DNA of 64,000 nt from the NCBI RefSeq assembly GCF_000212695.1, contig NC_015514.1, positions 1,860,001-1,924,000 of the forward strand. The letters run 5' to 3'. Below the pieces are notes generated by a model that saw only the letters and a list, made by a program, of their open reading frames with translations, did no database searches and was not told where the DNA came from. This document shows, in pieces, positions 11,155-19,823 of the stretch. The stretch comes from Cellulomonas fimi ATCC 484. GTDB lineage: Bacteria; Actinomycetota; Actinomycetes; Actinomycetales; Cellulomonadaceae. Made by a program: the position numbers and the translations under genes. How positions within the stretch are numbered: position 1 is the first letter of the stretch; each line of letters begins with the position of its first letter.

Positions 11155-12126
11155 ATGACATCCACCACCAGCCGACCCGACACGAGCCTGTCCGCCCGCT
11201 ACGTCGCCGCGGCCACGCGCTCCGTCCCCGAGCAGCAGCGCGACGACCTCGCGGCCGAGCTGCGCGCCTCGATCGACGACCAGGTCGACGCGCGCGTCGA
11301 CGCAGGCGAGGACCCCGCCGCCGCCGAACGTGCTGTGCTCACCGCGCTGGGTGACCCCGACACCCTCGCCGCGGGCTACACCGAACGCCCCCTGCATCTG
11401 CTCGGCCCGCGGTACTTCCTCCCGTGGCGCCGCCTGCTCACGCTCCTGCTGTGGATCGTCGTTCCCGTCGCGTCCGTCGGTGTCGCGATCGGGCAGGCGC
11501 TCGACGGCGCGACCTTCGGCGCGGTCGTCGGGTCCGTCGTCACCACGGCGCTCGCCGTCGTCGTCCACCTCACGTTCTGGACGACGCTCGTGTTCGTCGT
11601 CATCGAGCGCACCTCCGCGCTCGACGACGCGCTCCCCACGTGGAGCCCCGACAGCCTCCCCGAGCACGACGAGCACACCCACGGGCTCGTCGAGCTCGTC
11701 GCGGGTCTGCTGGGCCTCGCGCTCGCGGCCGGCGCGGTGCTGTGGGACCAGACCCGCGGCTTCCCGCTGCCGACCGGCGACGGCGACGCGTCGTTCCTCG
11801 ACCCCGCCCTGACGCCCTGGTGGACCGGCGGGCTCCTGGTGCTCATCGCCGCCGAGGCGCTGCTCGCCGTCGCCGTCTACGCGCGACGCGGATGGACCCT
11901 GCCGCTCGCCGCCGTCAACGCGACGCTGAACCTCGCACTCGCGGTCGGGACGACGTGGCTGGTCGTCCAGGAGCGGCTGGTCAACCCGGCGTTCGTCGAC
12001 GCCCTGCTCGACGTGGGCACCTCGCAGGACGCGTTCACCGTGCTCGCCGTCCTGCTGGTGGCCGGCATCCTGGCCGCGACGACGTGGGACACGGTCGACG
12101 CGTTCCGCAAGGTCCGGCGCCGCTGA
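11155..12126 (+). CDS. membrane protein with permease-prefix (HAAS-like) N-terminus
   Basis: 323-residue integral membrane protein cotranscribed with padR (3-base gap; AGGAGG ribosome site at 11141-11146). The first ~80 residues are soluble and helical ('YVAAATRSVPEQQRDDLAAELRASIDDQVDARVDAGEDP', shown in two parts by the family as a permease-prefix domain), with 'AERAVLTALGDPDTLAAGY' completing it. Six or so hydrophobic helices follow. PadR/HAAS pairs are common in actinobacteria and are thought to respond to envelope stress or antibiotics; no direct function is established. Confidence 0.82.
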   Translation: MTSTTSRPDTSLSARYVAAATRSVPEQQRDDLAAELRASIDDQVDARVDAGEDPAAAERAVLTALGDPDTLAAGYTERPLHLLGPRYFLPWRRLLTLLLWIVVPVASVGVAIGQALDGATFGAVVGSVVTTALAVVVHLTFWTTLVFVVIERTSALDDALPTWSPDSLPEHDEHTHGLVELVAGLLGLALAAGAVLWDQTRGFPLPTGDGDASFLDPALTPWWTGGLLVLIAAEALLAVAVYARRGWTLPLAAVNATLNLALAVGTTWLVVQERLVNPAFVDALLDVGTSQDAFTVLAVLLVAGILAATTWDTVDAFRKVRRR

Positions 12127-12180
12127 CCCTCCGCACGGTCGTCGGTGGGTGAACCCCGCAGCGGCGCACCTGCCGCGGGA

Positions 12181-12702
12181 TCACTCGCCGGTGACGCCGT
12201 CGATCGCCTCGCGCAGCAGGTCGGCGTGCCCGTTGTGGCGGGCGTACTCCTCGATCATGTGCACGAGGATCCAGCGCAGGCTGATCGGCTCGCCCGTGCG
12301 CCGGTGCGGGCGCGCCGCGGGGTGGTCCAGGTCCCCGCCGAGCGCGTCGACGACCGCGTCGGACCGGGCGATCGTGTCGCGCAGCAGCGCGCGCAGCGCG
12401 TCGGGCTCGTCCTGCACGGCGGTGTGCCACTCCCAGTCGCGGTCCGCGTCCCAGTCGACGGACGCCCACGGCTCGGACGGCTCGTGGCCGGCGAGCACCT
12501 CGCCGAACCAGCTGTCCTCGACGAGCGCGAGATGCTTGAGCAGCCCCCCGAGCGTCATCGTCGACGGTGCGTGCGTCCGCGCGAGCTGCTCGGCGTCGAG
12601 GCCGTCGGTCTTGAGCAGCAGCGTGCGACGGTGGAAGTCGAGGAACGTCCGCAGCGTCGTGAACTCGTCGGCGGACAGGGGCGGGTCGGTGCGCTCGGTC
12701 AC
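12181..12702 (-). CDS. DinB family protein (DUF664-like)
   Basis: 173-residue four-helix-bundle protein of the DinB/YfiT superfamily, whose members hold a metal ion with three histidines and often act as thiol-dependent transferases. The candidate ligands are visible in 'GGLLKHLALVEDSWF' and 'MIEEYARHNGHADLLREAIDG'. The GTG start at 12700-12702 has TAGGGT (12709-12714) 6 nt upstream, a leaderless start; that -10 box shares its TAG with the stop codon of the upstream GNAT gene. Substrate unknown. Confidence 0.85.
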   Translation of the reverse strand: MTERTDPPLSADEFTTLRTFLDFHRRTLLLKTDGLDAEQLARTHAPSTMTLGGLLKHLALVEDSWFGEVLAGHEPSEPWASVDWDADRDWEWHTAVQDEPDALRALLRDTIARSDAVVDALGGDLDHPAARPHRRTGEPISLRWILVHMIEEYARHNGHADLLREAIDGVTGE

Positions 12703-12711
12703 CGGTGCACC

Positions 12712-13275
12712 CTAGCCGCGGGGGTCGTCGTTGACCGCGAGCAGGGGAGCGGACAGCGTGACCGGGCCGGTCATCCAGTCCTGGTGGGCCGGCAGGAGCG
12801 CGACCTGCCACGCGCCGGGCGGGATCAGGGGAGAGGGCGACGCGAGCCCGAGCGGTTCGGCGGCGGTGAAGCCACGGGGTCCGTAGTAGCGCGGGTCGCC
12901 TTCGAGCAGGACGAGCGGCCAGCCCGCAGCGGAGGCGGCGTCGAGCGCGGCGGCGACGAGCGCCGTGCCGGTGCCGCGGTTCTGGACGTCGGGGGCGACG
13001 GCGAGCGGCGTGAGGGTGAGGGCGGGCACCGGGCCGCGCGGCGTGGCGATCTCGACCCGCGTGAGCAGCACGTGCCCGACGACGCGTCCGCCGCCCCGCG
13101 GCCCGTGCGGGGCTCCGTCGTCGACGGCGACGAGCGACAGGCCCTCGACCCAGGCGCGGTCGCCTCGCAGGGCGTCGAGCAGGGTGAGGACGTGGTCGGC
13201 GTGCTCGCCGAAGGCGGTGCCGACGACCTCCCGCACGGCGTCGACGTCGGCGGGAGTCTCGGGTCGGATCAGCAC
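12712..13275 (-). CDS. GNAT family N-acetyltransferase
   Basis: 187-residue acetyltransferase resembling the YhbS group. It has an N-terminal 'MLIRPETPADVDAVREVV', the beta4/alpha3 acetyl-CoA motif 'LAVAPDVQNRGTGTALVAAAL', and 'VLLEGDPRYYGPRGFTAAEPLGL', which is characteristic of YhbS proteins. The GTG start has TAGCGT (13282-13287) 6 nt upstream, so a leaderless mRNA is likely. It is nine bases upstream of the DinB-like gene on the same strand. Acceptor substrate not predictable. Confidence 0.88.
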   Translation of the reverse strand: MLIRPETPADVDAVREVVGTAFGEHADHVLTLLDALRGDRAWVEGLSLVAVDDGAPHGPRGGGRVVGHVLLTRVEIATPRGPVPALTLTPLAVAPDVQNRGTGTALVAAALDAASAAGWPLVLLEGDPRYYGPRGFTAAEPLGLASPSPLIPPGAWQVALLPAHQDWMTGPVTLSAPLLAVNDDPRG

Positions 13276-13391
13276 GGCGCGACGCTAGCCCGGCGGAGGC
13301 TGGGGCGCAGGCCGATATCCCGAGGGCGGTGAGCCGGCCGTCGGTCCTGCACGCGTCGACGGACCGCGGCGCCCTCCCGGCGCTGCGGCGG

Positions 13392-14414
13392 CTAGGCCGG
13401 CTGGGGTGCGGTCTCGCGGACCACGAGGCGTGTCGGCAGGAGCAGCGAGCTCGGCGACTCGCCGTCGACGAGGGCCAGGAGGACGCGCGCCATCTCGTGG
13501 CCGAGCGAGCGGATCGGCTGCTGGACGGTGGTGAGCGCGGGGTGCGACAGCTCGGCGATCGGGAGGTCGTCGTAGCCGACGACGGCGACGTCCTCGGGCA
13601 CGCGCCGCCCGTGCAGCGCGAGGGTGTGCAGCGCACCGACGGCCATGTTGTCGGACGCGACCGTGACGGCGTCGAGGTCCGGGGCGCGCTCCAGGAGGCG
13701 CTCCATCGCGCGCGCACCGCCGTCGCGCGTGAAGTCGGCCCGCTCCACGAGCGTGGGGTCGAGGTTCGCGACGGACAGCGCGTCGGTCACGCCCTCGAGC
13801 CGCGCGACGGCGGCGTGCGAGTCGACGGGGCCGGCGATCGTCGCGATGCGGCGGCGGCCCAGCCGGACGAGGTGCTCGGCGGCGGTGCGGCCACCGCCCC
13901 GGTTGTCGACGTCGACGAACAGCTCGGGCTGGCCGTGCAGGGGCCGGCCGCCGAACACCGCCGGCAGACCCGACTCCTCGACCATGCGCTGCAGCGGGTC
14001 GTCGCCTCGCAGCGCCATGACCATGACGCCGTCGGCGCGGGGCCGTCGCAGCATGCGCCGCACGCGGTCGTGCCCGCGGTCGGGGTGGCACAGGAGGAGC
14101 TTGAGGTCGAGCTCGGTGTTCTCGAGGGCGGTCGTGACCCCGACGATCACCTGGCCGATGAACGGGTCGCCGAGCAGGTCGGGGTTGTCGTGCGAGGCGG
14201 CCAGCACGACGGCGCCGACCCTCTGGCGGGCGAGGGCCTGCGCGGTGACGTTCGGGACGTACCCCAGCTCGCGGACGGCGCGCTCGACGGCGCGTCGCGT
14301 CGCCGGGCTGACGTTGCCGGCGTTGTTGATCGTGCGCGACGCCGCGGACCGGGAGACGCCCGCTCGCTCGGCGACCTCGTCGAGGGTGGGAGGACGCCCG
14401 CTCCGGCCCGTCAT
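13392..14414 (-). CDS. LacI family transcriptional repressor (CebR/CelR-like)
   Basis: 340-residue regulator with an N-terminal LacI helix-turn-helix ('TLDEVAERAGVSRSAASRTI') and hinge helix ('YVPNVTAQALARQR'), then a periplasmic-binding-protein-like sugar domain ('VAVVGYDDLPIAELSHPALTTVQQPI' split near the end). ATG 14412-14414 follows GAGGGGAACC. It is divergent from the GH9 cellulase gene, and three sites like the actinobacterial CebR operator lie in the 332-base gap between them, one only 56 bases from its own start. Control of cellulose use by cello-oligosaccharides is therefore likely; the ligand is inferred from context. Confidence 0.9.
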   Translation of the reverse strand: MTGRSGRPPTLDEVAERAGVSRSAASRTINNAGNVSPATRRAVERAVRELGYVPNVTAQALARQRVGAVVLAASHDNPDLLGDPFIGQVIVGVTTALENTELDLKLLLCHPDRGHDRVRRMLRRPRADGVMVMALRGDDPLQRMVEESGLPAVFGGRPLHGQPELFVDVDNRGGGRTAAEHLVRLGRRRIATIAGPVDSHAAVARLEGVTDALSVANLDPTLVERADFTRDGGARAMERLLERAPDLDAVTVASDNMAVGALHTLALHGRRVPEDVAVVGYDDLPIAELSHPALTTVQQPIRSLGHEMARVLLALVDGESPSSLLLPTRLVVRETAPQPA

Positions 14415-14746
14415 GGTTCCCCTCGCCCGCCTGCTGGTCGGCGCGAGGCTACCACCGGAGCGCAGGCGCGTGGAGCGCTCCCGGCCCGCAGCGTCGTCGA
14501 CATGGTCACCCGCCGGAGCGATGACCTCGTCGGTCACCTTGACACCGGCGTACTGCGGCCTCACGATCGTCCGCGGGACTGGAAGCGCGTCCAGTTTCTG
14601 TCGGTCACCAGCGTCGCGAGGATGCGGCGGGACCGGGGGAGACGACACGCATCGACCGGCGAGGCGACCGCCGCGCCGCGTGGAAGCGCTACCAGTCTCG
14701 ACCCGTCGGACATCGCGCCCGGAGCGCCCTCACCCCCGGAGACACC
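14415..14746. promoter_or_regulatory. lacI-cellulase intergenic region with three CebR-like operators
   Basis: The gap holds three sites matching the CebR-type consensus TGGGAGCGCTCCCA: 14470-14483 (11 of 14, with a perfect GGAGCGCTCC core), 14580-14593 (TGGAAGCGCGTCCA, 11 of 14) and 14681-14694 (TGGAAGCGCTACCA, 12 of 14). The first is close to the repressor gene, the last 53 bases before the cellulase start. TAGCCT on the minus strand (14446-14451) is a candidate -10 for the repressor gene. I see no gene in this stretch. Confidence 0.65.
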
Positions 14747-17700
14747 GTGGTCCCCTCACCCGCCACGCGCCCGCCCAGGCGCCGCCGATGGCTGGCCGGC
14801 ACGACGTCGGCCGCACTGCTCGTCACCGCCGTCGCGTCGGCGGCCACCGCCGCCCCCCTGACGGATGTCCACGACTTCGCCGGCGGCGACGCGCAGGGGT
14901 GGTTCTCCTACGCGAACGCCGGTTCCGTGACGTCGTCGGCCGAGTCCGGTGAGCTGTGCGCGGTCGTCGAGGGCGGCGAGAACCCGTGGGACGTGGCGCT
15001 GCAGCACGACGACGTGACGTTCGACAGGGACACCACCTACACCGTGTCGTTCGACGCGCACGCGAGCACCCCCGTCACGGTCCCCGTGCAGGGCGGGCTC
15101 GGGTACCCCGCGGCGTTCGGCCACCAGGTCGTGCTCGACGGCACGCCGACGCCGCAGCACGTCGAGCTCACGTTCAGCCCCGCGGACTGGCCGACGCGAC
15201 CCGGCACGCCGGGCTCGCCGGTCGCTGACGACTGGAGCACCGGGACCGGGCAGGTCTCCTTCCAGCTCGGCGGGCAGGCGGCGCCCTACACGTTCTGCGT
15301 CGACGACTTCTCGCTGACCTCGGGCGCGCGCATCGACCACTCCTTCGCGGGCGGCGACCTCGGCGCCTTCGACCTCTACGACGCGGCCGGCGGCGGAACG
15401 GCGCGCGCCGGCACCGACGGGCTCAGCGCGTGCATCGACCTGCGCGGCGGCTACGCGAACCCCTACGAGGCAGGTCTCGAGCTCAAGCACGTCGACGTCG
15501 TCGAGGGCCGGAACTACGAGCTGCGGTTCACCGCCTACGCGAGCGACCCGGCGCCGGTCAACGTGATCGTCGGGCAGTTCGGCGAGCCGTGGCACCGCGT
15601 CCTGGACGACGACGCCGCGCTGACGACGACGCCGCAGACGTTCACGTACCCCTTCACGGCAGACGCGACGTTCAGCGCCGACCCGTCGACCGCGTACGGA
15701 CGCATCCAGCTCGAGCTCGGCCGCCGCACCGCGCCGTACACGTTCTGCGTCAGCGAGCTGTCGTTCACCGAGACGACGGAGCCACCGCCGCCGTACGAGC
15801 CGGACACCGGCTCGCGCGTCCGCGTCAACCAGGTCGGGTACCTGACCGAGGGCCCCAAGCGCGCGACGCTCGTCACGACGCAGACCGGGCCCGTCGCCTG
15901 GGAGCTCGTGTCCGGCAGCACCGTGGTCGCGTCCGGCAGCACGACGCCGCGCGGCACGGACCAGACGGCGGGCGTCGACGTGCACGTCGTCGACTTCGGC
16001 GACGTCACGACGCCCGGGACCTACACGCTGCGCGCCGACGGTGAGACGAGCCACCCGTTCGTCATCGGCGACGACCTCTACCAGCAGCTGCGGTACGACG
16101 CGCTCGACTACTTCTACCCGGTGCGCAGCGGCATCGCGATCGACGGCTCGATCCTCGGCGACCCACGCTTCACCCGGCCGGCCGGGCACGTCGGACGCCC
16201 GGGCGACGCGGGCGCCAACCAGGGCGACGACGCAGTGCCCTGCATCACGCCCACCGAGGCGCAGAACCTCTACGGCGACTGGACGTGCGACTACACGCTC
16301 GACGTCACCGGCGGCTGGTACGACGCAGGCGACCACGGCAAGTACGTCGTCAACGGCGGCATCGCCGTCGCGCAGGTCATGAGCGCCTACGAGCGTGCGC
16401 TCCACGCGCCGACGGGCGACGTCGCCGCCCTCGGGGACGGTACCCTCGACATCCCGCTCGACGAGCAGACCAACGGCGTCCCCGACCCGCTGGACGAGGC
16501 GCGGTGGGAGCTCGAGTGGATGCTGCGCATGCAGGTCCCGGCCGGGCAGCCGCTCGCCGGGATGGTCCACCACAAGGTCCATGACGTCGACTGGACGGGT
16601 CTGCCGCTGCTGCCCTCGGACGACCCGCAGGGCCGCCGGCTGCACCGCCCGTCGACCGCGGCGACGCTGAACCTCGCGGCCGCGGCCGCGCAGGGCGCCC
16701 GGCTCTGGGAGCCCTACGACGCGGGCTTCGCGGCCGAGCTGCTCGACGCCGCGCGCACGGCGTACGCGGCCGCGGTGGCGACGCCCGACCTGTACGCGCC
16801 CGCACCCAACGCGGACCCGAGCCCCGGCGGCGGCCCGTACGACGACACGGACGTCAGCGACGAGTTCTACTGGGCCGCGGGGGAGCTGTTCCTCACGACC
16901 GGTGAGCCGCAGTTCCGGGACGCGGTGCTCGCGAACGAGCTGCACACCGCGGACATCTTCTCGGCGGGTGGCATGTACTGGGGCGAGACCGCGGCGCTCG
17001 GGCGGATGGACCTCGCCGTCGTCGAGTCCGAGATCCCGGGACGCACGGCGATCCGCCAGTCGGTCGTGGACGGCGCGGAGACGTACCTCGCACGGCAGGC
17101 GGCGCAGCCGTTCGGCACCGCGTACGCGGGCACCGCCGACGGCGTGTACGAGTGGGGGTCGAACTCCGCGGTGCTCAACAACCAGGTCGTCCTGGGCACC
17201 GCGTTCGACCTCACGGGTGACCAGCGGTTCGCGGACGCCGTCCTCGAGTCGATGGACTACCTGCTCGGCCGCAACGGGCTCAACCTGTCGTACGTCACGG
17301 GCTACGGCGACGTGTTCTCCGACGACCAGCACTCCCGCTGGTTCGCCCACTCGCTCACCGACGCGCTGCCCAACCCGCCGGTCGGGTCGGTGGCGGGCGG
17401 GCCCAACTCGGACGTCGGCACGTGGGACCCGGTCATCGGCGGCCTGTACGGCCCGGACCACATGTGCGCGCCGCAGCTCTGCTACGTCGACGACATCCAG
17501 TCGTGGTCCACCAACGAGATCACCGTGAACTGGAACTCGGCGCTGTCCTGGGTGGCGTCGTTCGTCGCGGACCAGGGGCGTGGCGACGCGTCCGCCGCGG
17601 GCACGGTCGCGTGGGTCCGCACGGGCCCGTCGGACGTCACCGTCGCCGACGGCGCCCAGGCCCGTCTCGCCGTCGACGTCGCGGGCTCGCCCGCGCCGAC

Positions 17701-18067
17701 CGTGCAGTGGCAGCGGCTCGTCGGCGGGACGTGGACCGACGTGCCGGGTGCGACGGGGACGACGTTCGCGTTCACCGCGCGCACCGCCGACTCGGGCGCA
17801 CGCTTCCGCGTGCACGTCGTCAACGCGTTCGGCGGGGCCTGGTCGGACCCGGCGACGCTCACGGTGACCGCCCCGGGCACGCCGGGCGCGGCGGGCGCGT
17901 CGGCCGCGGGGGGCGCGCTCGGAGGTGCCGCTCCGACGTCGGCCGGCGCGCGCCTGCTCGCCACGACGGGTGCCGACCCGTGGCCGCTCCTCGGGGTCGG
18001 GCTCCTGCTCGTCGCCGCGGGTGCAGGCGCGGTCGTGCACGCCCGGAGGGCGCGCGCGAGCAGCTGA
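14747..18067 (+). CDS. cenC: secreted modular GH9 endoglucanase, CenC-like, with LATTG sorting signal
   Basis: Extracellular inverting endo-1,4-beta-glucanase, 1106 residues. Modules: signal peptide (to about residue 33), two CBM4-type modules (about 40-190 and 200-345), the CelD_N Ig-like domain ('RVRVNQVGYL', from about 356), the GH9 catalytic domain (about 445-935) and one Ig-like domain (about 945-1040). The catalytic base aspartates are in D526-A-G-D529 of 'GGWYDAGDHGKYV'; the acid is E924 in 'WSTNEITVNWNSA'. This is the order of Cellulomonas fimi CenC, but as I recall CenC ends with two Ig modules, whereas here LATTG (1071-1075), a hydrophobic helix and an RRARASS tail follow. The GTG start has GGAGA upstream. 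Confidence 0.93.
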   Translation: MVPSPATRPPRRRRWLAGTTSAALLVTAVASAATAAPLTDVHDFAGGDAQGWFSYANAGSVTSSAESGELCAVVEGGENPWDVALQHDDVTFDRDTTYTVSFDAHASTPVTVPVQGGLGYPAAFGHQVVLDGTPTPQHVELTFSPADWPTRPGTPGSPVADDWSTGTGQVSFQLGGQAAPYTFCVDDFSLTSGARIDHSFAGGDLGAFDLYDAAGGGTARAGTDGLSACIDLRGGYANPYEAGLELKHVDVVEGRNYELRFTAYASDPAPVNVIVGQFGEPWHRVLDDDAALTTTPQTFTYPFTADATFSADPSTAYGRIQLELGRRTAPYTFCVSELSFTETTEPPPPYEPDTGSRVRVNQVGYLTEGPKRATLVTTQTGPVAWELVSGSTVVASGSTTPRGTDQTAGVDVHVVDFGDVTTPGTYTLRADGETSHPFVIGDDLYQQLRYDALDYFYPVRSGIAIDGSILGDPRFTRPAGHVGRPGDAGANQGDDAVPCITPTEAQNLYGDWTCDYTLDVTGGWYDAGDHGKYVVNGGIAVAQVMSAYERALHAPTGDVAALGDGTLDIPLDEQTNGVPDPLDEARWELEWMLRMQVPAGQPLAGMVHHKVHDVDWTGLPLLPSDDPQGRRLHRPSTAATLNLAAAAAQGARLWEPYDAGFAAELLDAARTAYAAAVATPDLYAPAPNADPSPGGGPYDDTDVSDEFYWAAGELFLTTGEPQFRDAVLANELHTADIFSAGGMYWGETAALGRMDLAVVESEIPGRTAIRQSVVDGAETYLARQAAQPFGTAYAGTADGVYEWGSNSAVLNNQVVLGTAFDLTGDQRFADAVLESMDYLLGRNGLNLSYVTGYGDVFSDDQHSRWFAHSLTDALPNPPVGSVAGGPNSDVGTWDPVIGGLYGPDHMCAPQLCYVDDIQSWSTNEITVNWNSALSWVASFVADQGRGDASAAGTVAWVRTGPSDVTVADGAQARLAVDVAGSPAPTVQWQRLVGGTWTDVPGATGTTFAFTARTADSGARFRVHVVNAFGGAWSDPATLTVTAPGTPGAAGASAAGGALGGAAPTSAGARLLATTGADPWPLLGVGLLLVAAGAGAVVHARRARASS

Positions 18068-18090
18068 CGGCTCGCGCGCCCTGCCCGGGA

Positions 18091-18136
18091 CGCACGCCGC
18101 CCCGGAGACCCGACGGGGTCACCGGGGCGGCGTGCG
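18091..18136. terminator. bidirectional terminator between convergent genes
   Basis: Perfect 15-bp stem CGCACGCCGCCCCGG / CCGGGGCGGCGTGCG (18091-18105 with 18122-18136) with further pairing in the loop. It sits between the ends of the rightward cellulase gene and the leftward metallopeptidase gene and can serve both. Confidence 0.8.
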
Positions 18137-18158
18137 CGTGCCCGGCCGGGGTCGGGCG

Positions 18159-19046
18159 TCAGAGGTCGTCGGTGGCGAACGTGTCGCACGCGGCCATCGA
18201 GCCCTGCTCGTAGCCGGTCGTGAACCAGCGCTGGCGCTGCTCGGACGAGCCGTGGGTCCACGTGTGCGGGTTCACGTCGCCGCCGGACTGCTGCTGGATG
18301 TGGTCGTCGCCGACGGCCTCGGCAGCGGACAGCGCCTGCTGGAGCTCCTCGGCGGTGATGGGCTCGAGGAACGTGACGCCCGTGTCCGGGTCGACCTGCG
18401 TCGCGGCGTTGCCGACCCACATGCCGGCGTAGCAGTCGGCCTGCAGCTCGACGCGCACCGAGTCGGAGTCGGCGCCCGAGCCCTGGCGCTGCGCCTGGTC
18501 CATGACGCCCGTGAGGTTCTGGACGTGGTGGCCGTACTCGTGGGCGGTCACGTACATCTCGGCGAGCGGTCCGCCCTGCGCGCCGAACTGGCTCTGCAGG
18601 AGGTCGTAGAAGCCGAGGTCGAGGTAGATGGTCTGGTCGGGCGGGCAGTAGAACGGCCCGGTGGCGGCTGTCGCGTTCCCGCAGCCGGTGGTCGTCTGCC
18701 CCTCGAACGCCTCGGCGGGCGGCTCGGCGAACTGCGCGCCCGCGGGGGGCAGCTCCTGCGCCCAGTACGCGTCGAGGGCCTGGAGGGTCGCGGACAGGCG
18801 GCAGTCGCGCTGCTCGTTGGCCTGCTCGGCGGTGCAGTCGCCGACCGTGCCGATCTCGCCCTGCTCCTGGCCGCCGCCGGCGACGCCCTGCAGCACGCTG
18901 GCCAGCTCGCCGTTCCCGGACTGGTTGAGGACGATCGCCAGCACCGCGACGACGAGCGCGCCGATCCCGCCGCCCGCGGCGATCCTGCCGCCGCGCCGCG
19001 TGCGGACCCGGCCACCCTCGAAGCTGCCACCCTCGTCGAACGTCAC
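18159..19046 (-). CDS. neutral zinc metallopeptidase (YpfJ/KPN_02809 family)
   Basis: 295-residue membrane-anchored peptidase. A short Arg-rich N-terminus precedes one transmembrane helix (about residues 24-41). The extracytoplasmic domain carries the zincin motif HEYGHH in 'YVTAHEYGHHVQNLTGVMD', with the downstream 'RVELQADCYAGMWV' glutamate as third ligand and four cysteines likely in disulfides. The GTG start at 19044-19046 has TAGGTT (19054-19059) 7 nt upstream and no ribosome site, so it is probably leaderless. Substrates of this family are unknown. Confidence 0.9.
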   Translation of the reverse strand: MTFDEGGSFEGGRVRTRRGGRIAAGGGIGALVVAVLAIVLNQSGNGELASVLQGVAGGGQEQGEIGTVGDCTAEQANEQRDCRLSATLQALDAYWAQELPPAGAQFAEPPAEAFEGQTTTGCGNATAATGPFYCPPDQTIYLDLGFYDLLQSQFGAQGGPLAEMYVTAHEYGHHVQNLTGVMDQAQRQGSGADSDSVRVELQADCYAGMWVGNAATQVDPDTGVTFLEPITAEELQQALSAAEAVGDDHIQQQSGGDVNPHTWTHGSSEQRQRWFTTGYEQGSMAACDTFATDDL

Positions 19047-19175
19047 GGACGGCAACCTAGTCGCGCGTCCACGACACCGCGCGGCGGGATGGTGGACGGC
19101 GCCGAAGTCCACCCGGCACCGTGCAGGACGCGTCGCCGGAGCGGTAGGACGCCCGGCGCCGGGCGGTTCGCGGCG

Positions 19176-19823
19176 TCAGGAGTCGCCGAGCCCCCGGGCC
19201 GCGAGCGCGTCGCCGGTGGCGCGCGCGTGGCCGACCATGCGGACGGCGGCGGGCACCACGAGCGCGCGCGGCTCGCGGTCGAGGCCGCGTGCGCGGGCGG
19301 CGTCCCGGACCTCGAGGGACGCCTGCGCCAGGACGGGCACCGTGCGCAGGAACAGGCCGATCGCGAGCGCGACGGTGTCCGGGTGCAGGCCGACGTGCCG
19401 CAGCGGGCGGGCGAGCCGTGCGAGGACGTCGAGCAGGGCGTCGGCGCGCGTGGTCGCGGTGACGACGGTGCCGAGGACGACGAGCGCGAGCAGGTCGGCG
19501 GCCACCTCGACCCCGACCGGCCAGCCGCGCGCCCATGTCTGGTAGCCGCCGACGAGCGCCGCGGTGACGAGCACCGGCAGCAGCCCGCGCGTGGTGGGGT
19601 GCAGCGGCACGCCCGCGAGGACGAGCACGCCGACGGCGAGCGCGAGCGCCACGACGGCCGACAGCGGCCCCCGCAGGACGACGAGCAGGAGCCCTGCGAC
19701 CGCGAGGCCCGCGAGCTTGGCGGCCGCGGGCGTCCGGTGCACGACGCTCGTGCCGGGGTGGTGCAGCCCGAGCGGCCCGGCCCACGGCGCCCGCAGCGGC
19801 CCCCGGGCGGTGCGGCGGCTCAC
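19176..19823 (-). CDS. bioN: ECF transporter T component (BioN/EcfT)
   Basis: 215-residue membrane protein that couples ATP hydrolysis to the substrate-binding subunit in an energy-coupling-factor importer. Several hydrophobic helices are followed by the cytoplasmic coupling helix with the Ala-Arg-Gly motif ('VRDAARARGLDREPRAL'). The GTG start overlaps the stop of the ATPase gene (GTGA). With bioM and bioY just upstream, this forms a dedicated biotin uptake system. Confidence 0.87.
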   Translation of the reverse strand: MSRRTARGPLRAPWAGPLGLHHPGTSVVHRTPAAAKLAGLAVAGLLLVVLRGPLSAVVALALAVGVLVLAGVPLHPTTRGLLPVLVTAALVGGYQTWARGWPVGVEVAADLLALVVLGTVVTATTRADALLDVLARLARPLRHVGLHPDTVALAIGLFLRTVPVLAQASLEVRDAARARGLDREPRALVVPAAVRMVGHARATGDALAARGLGDS

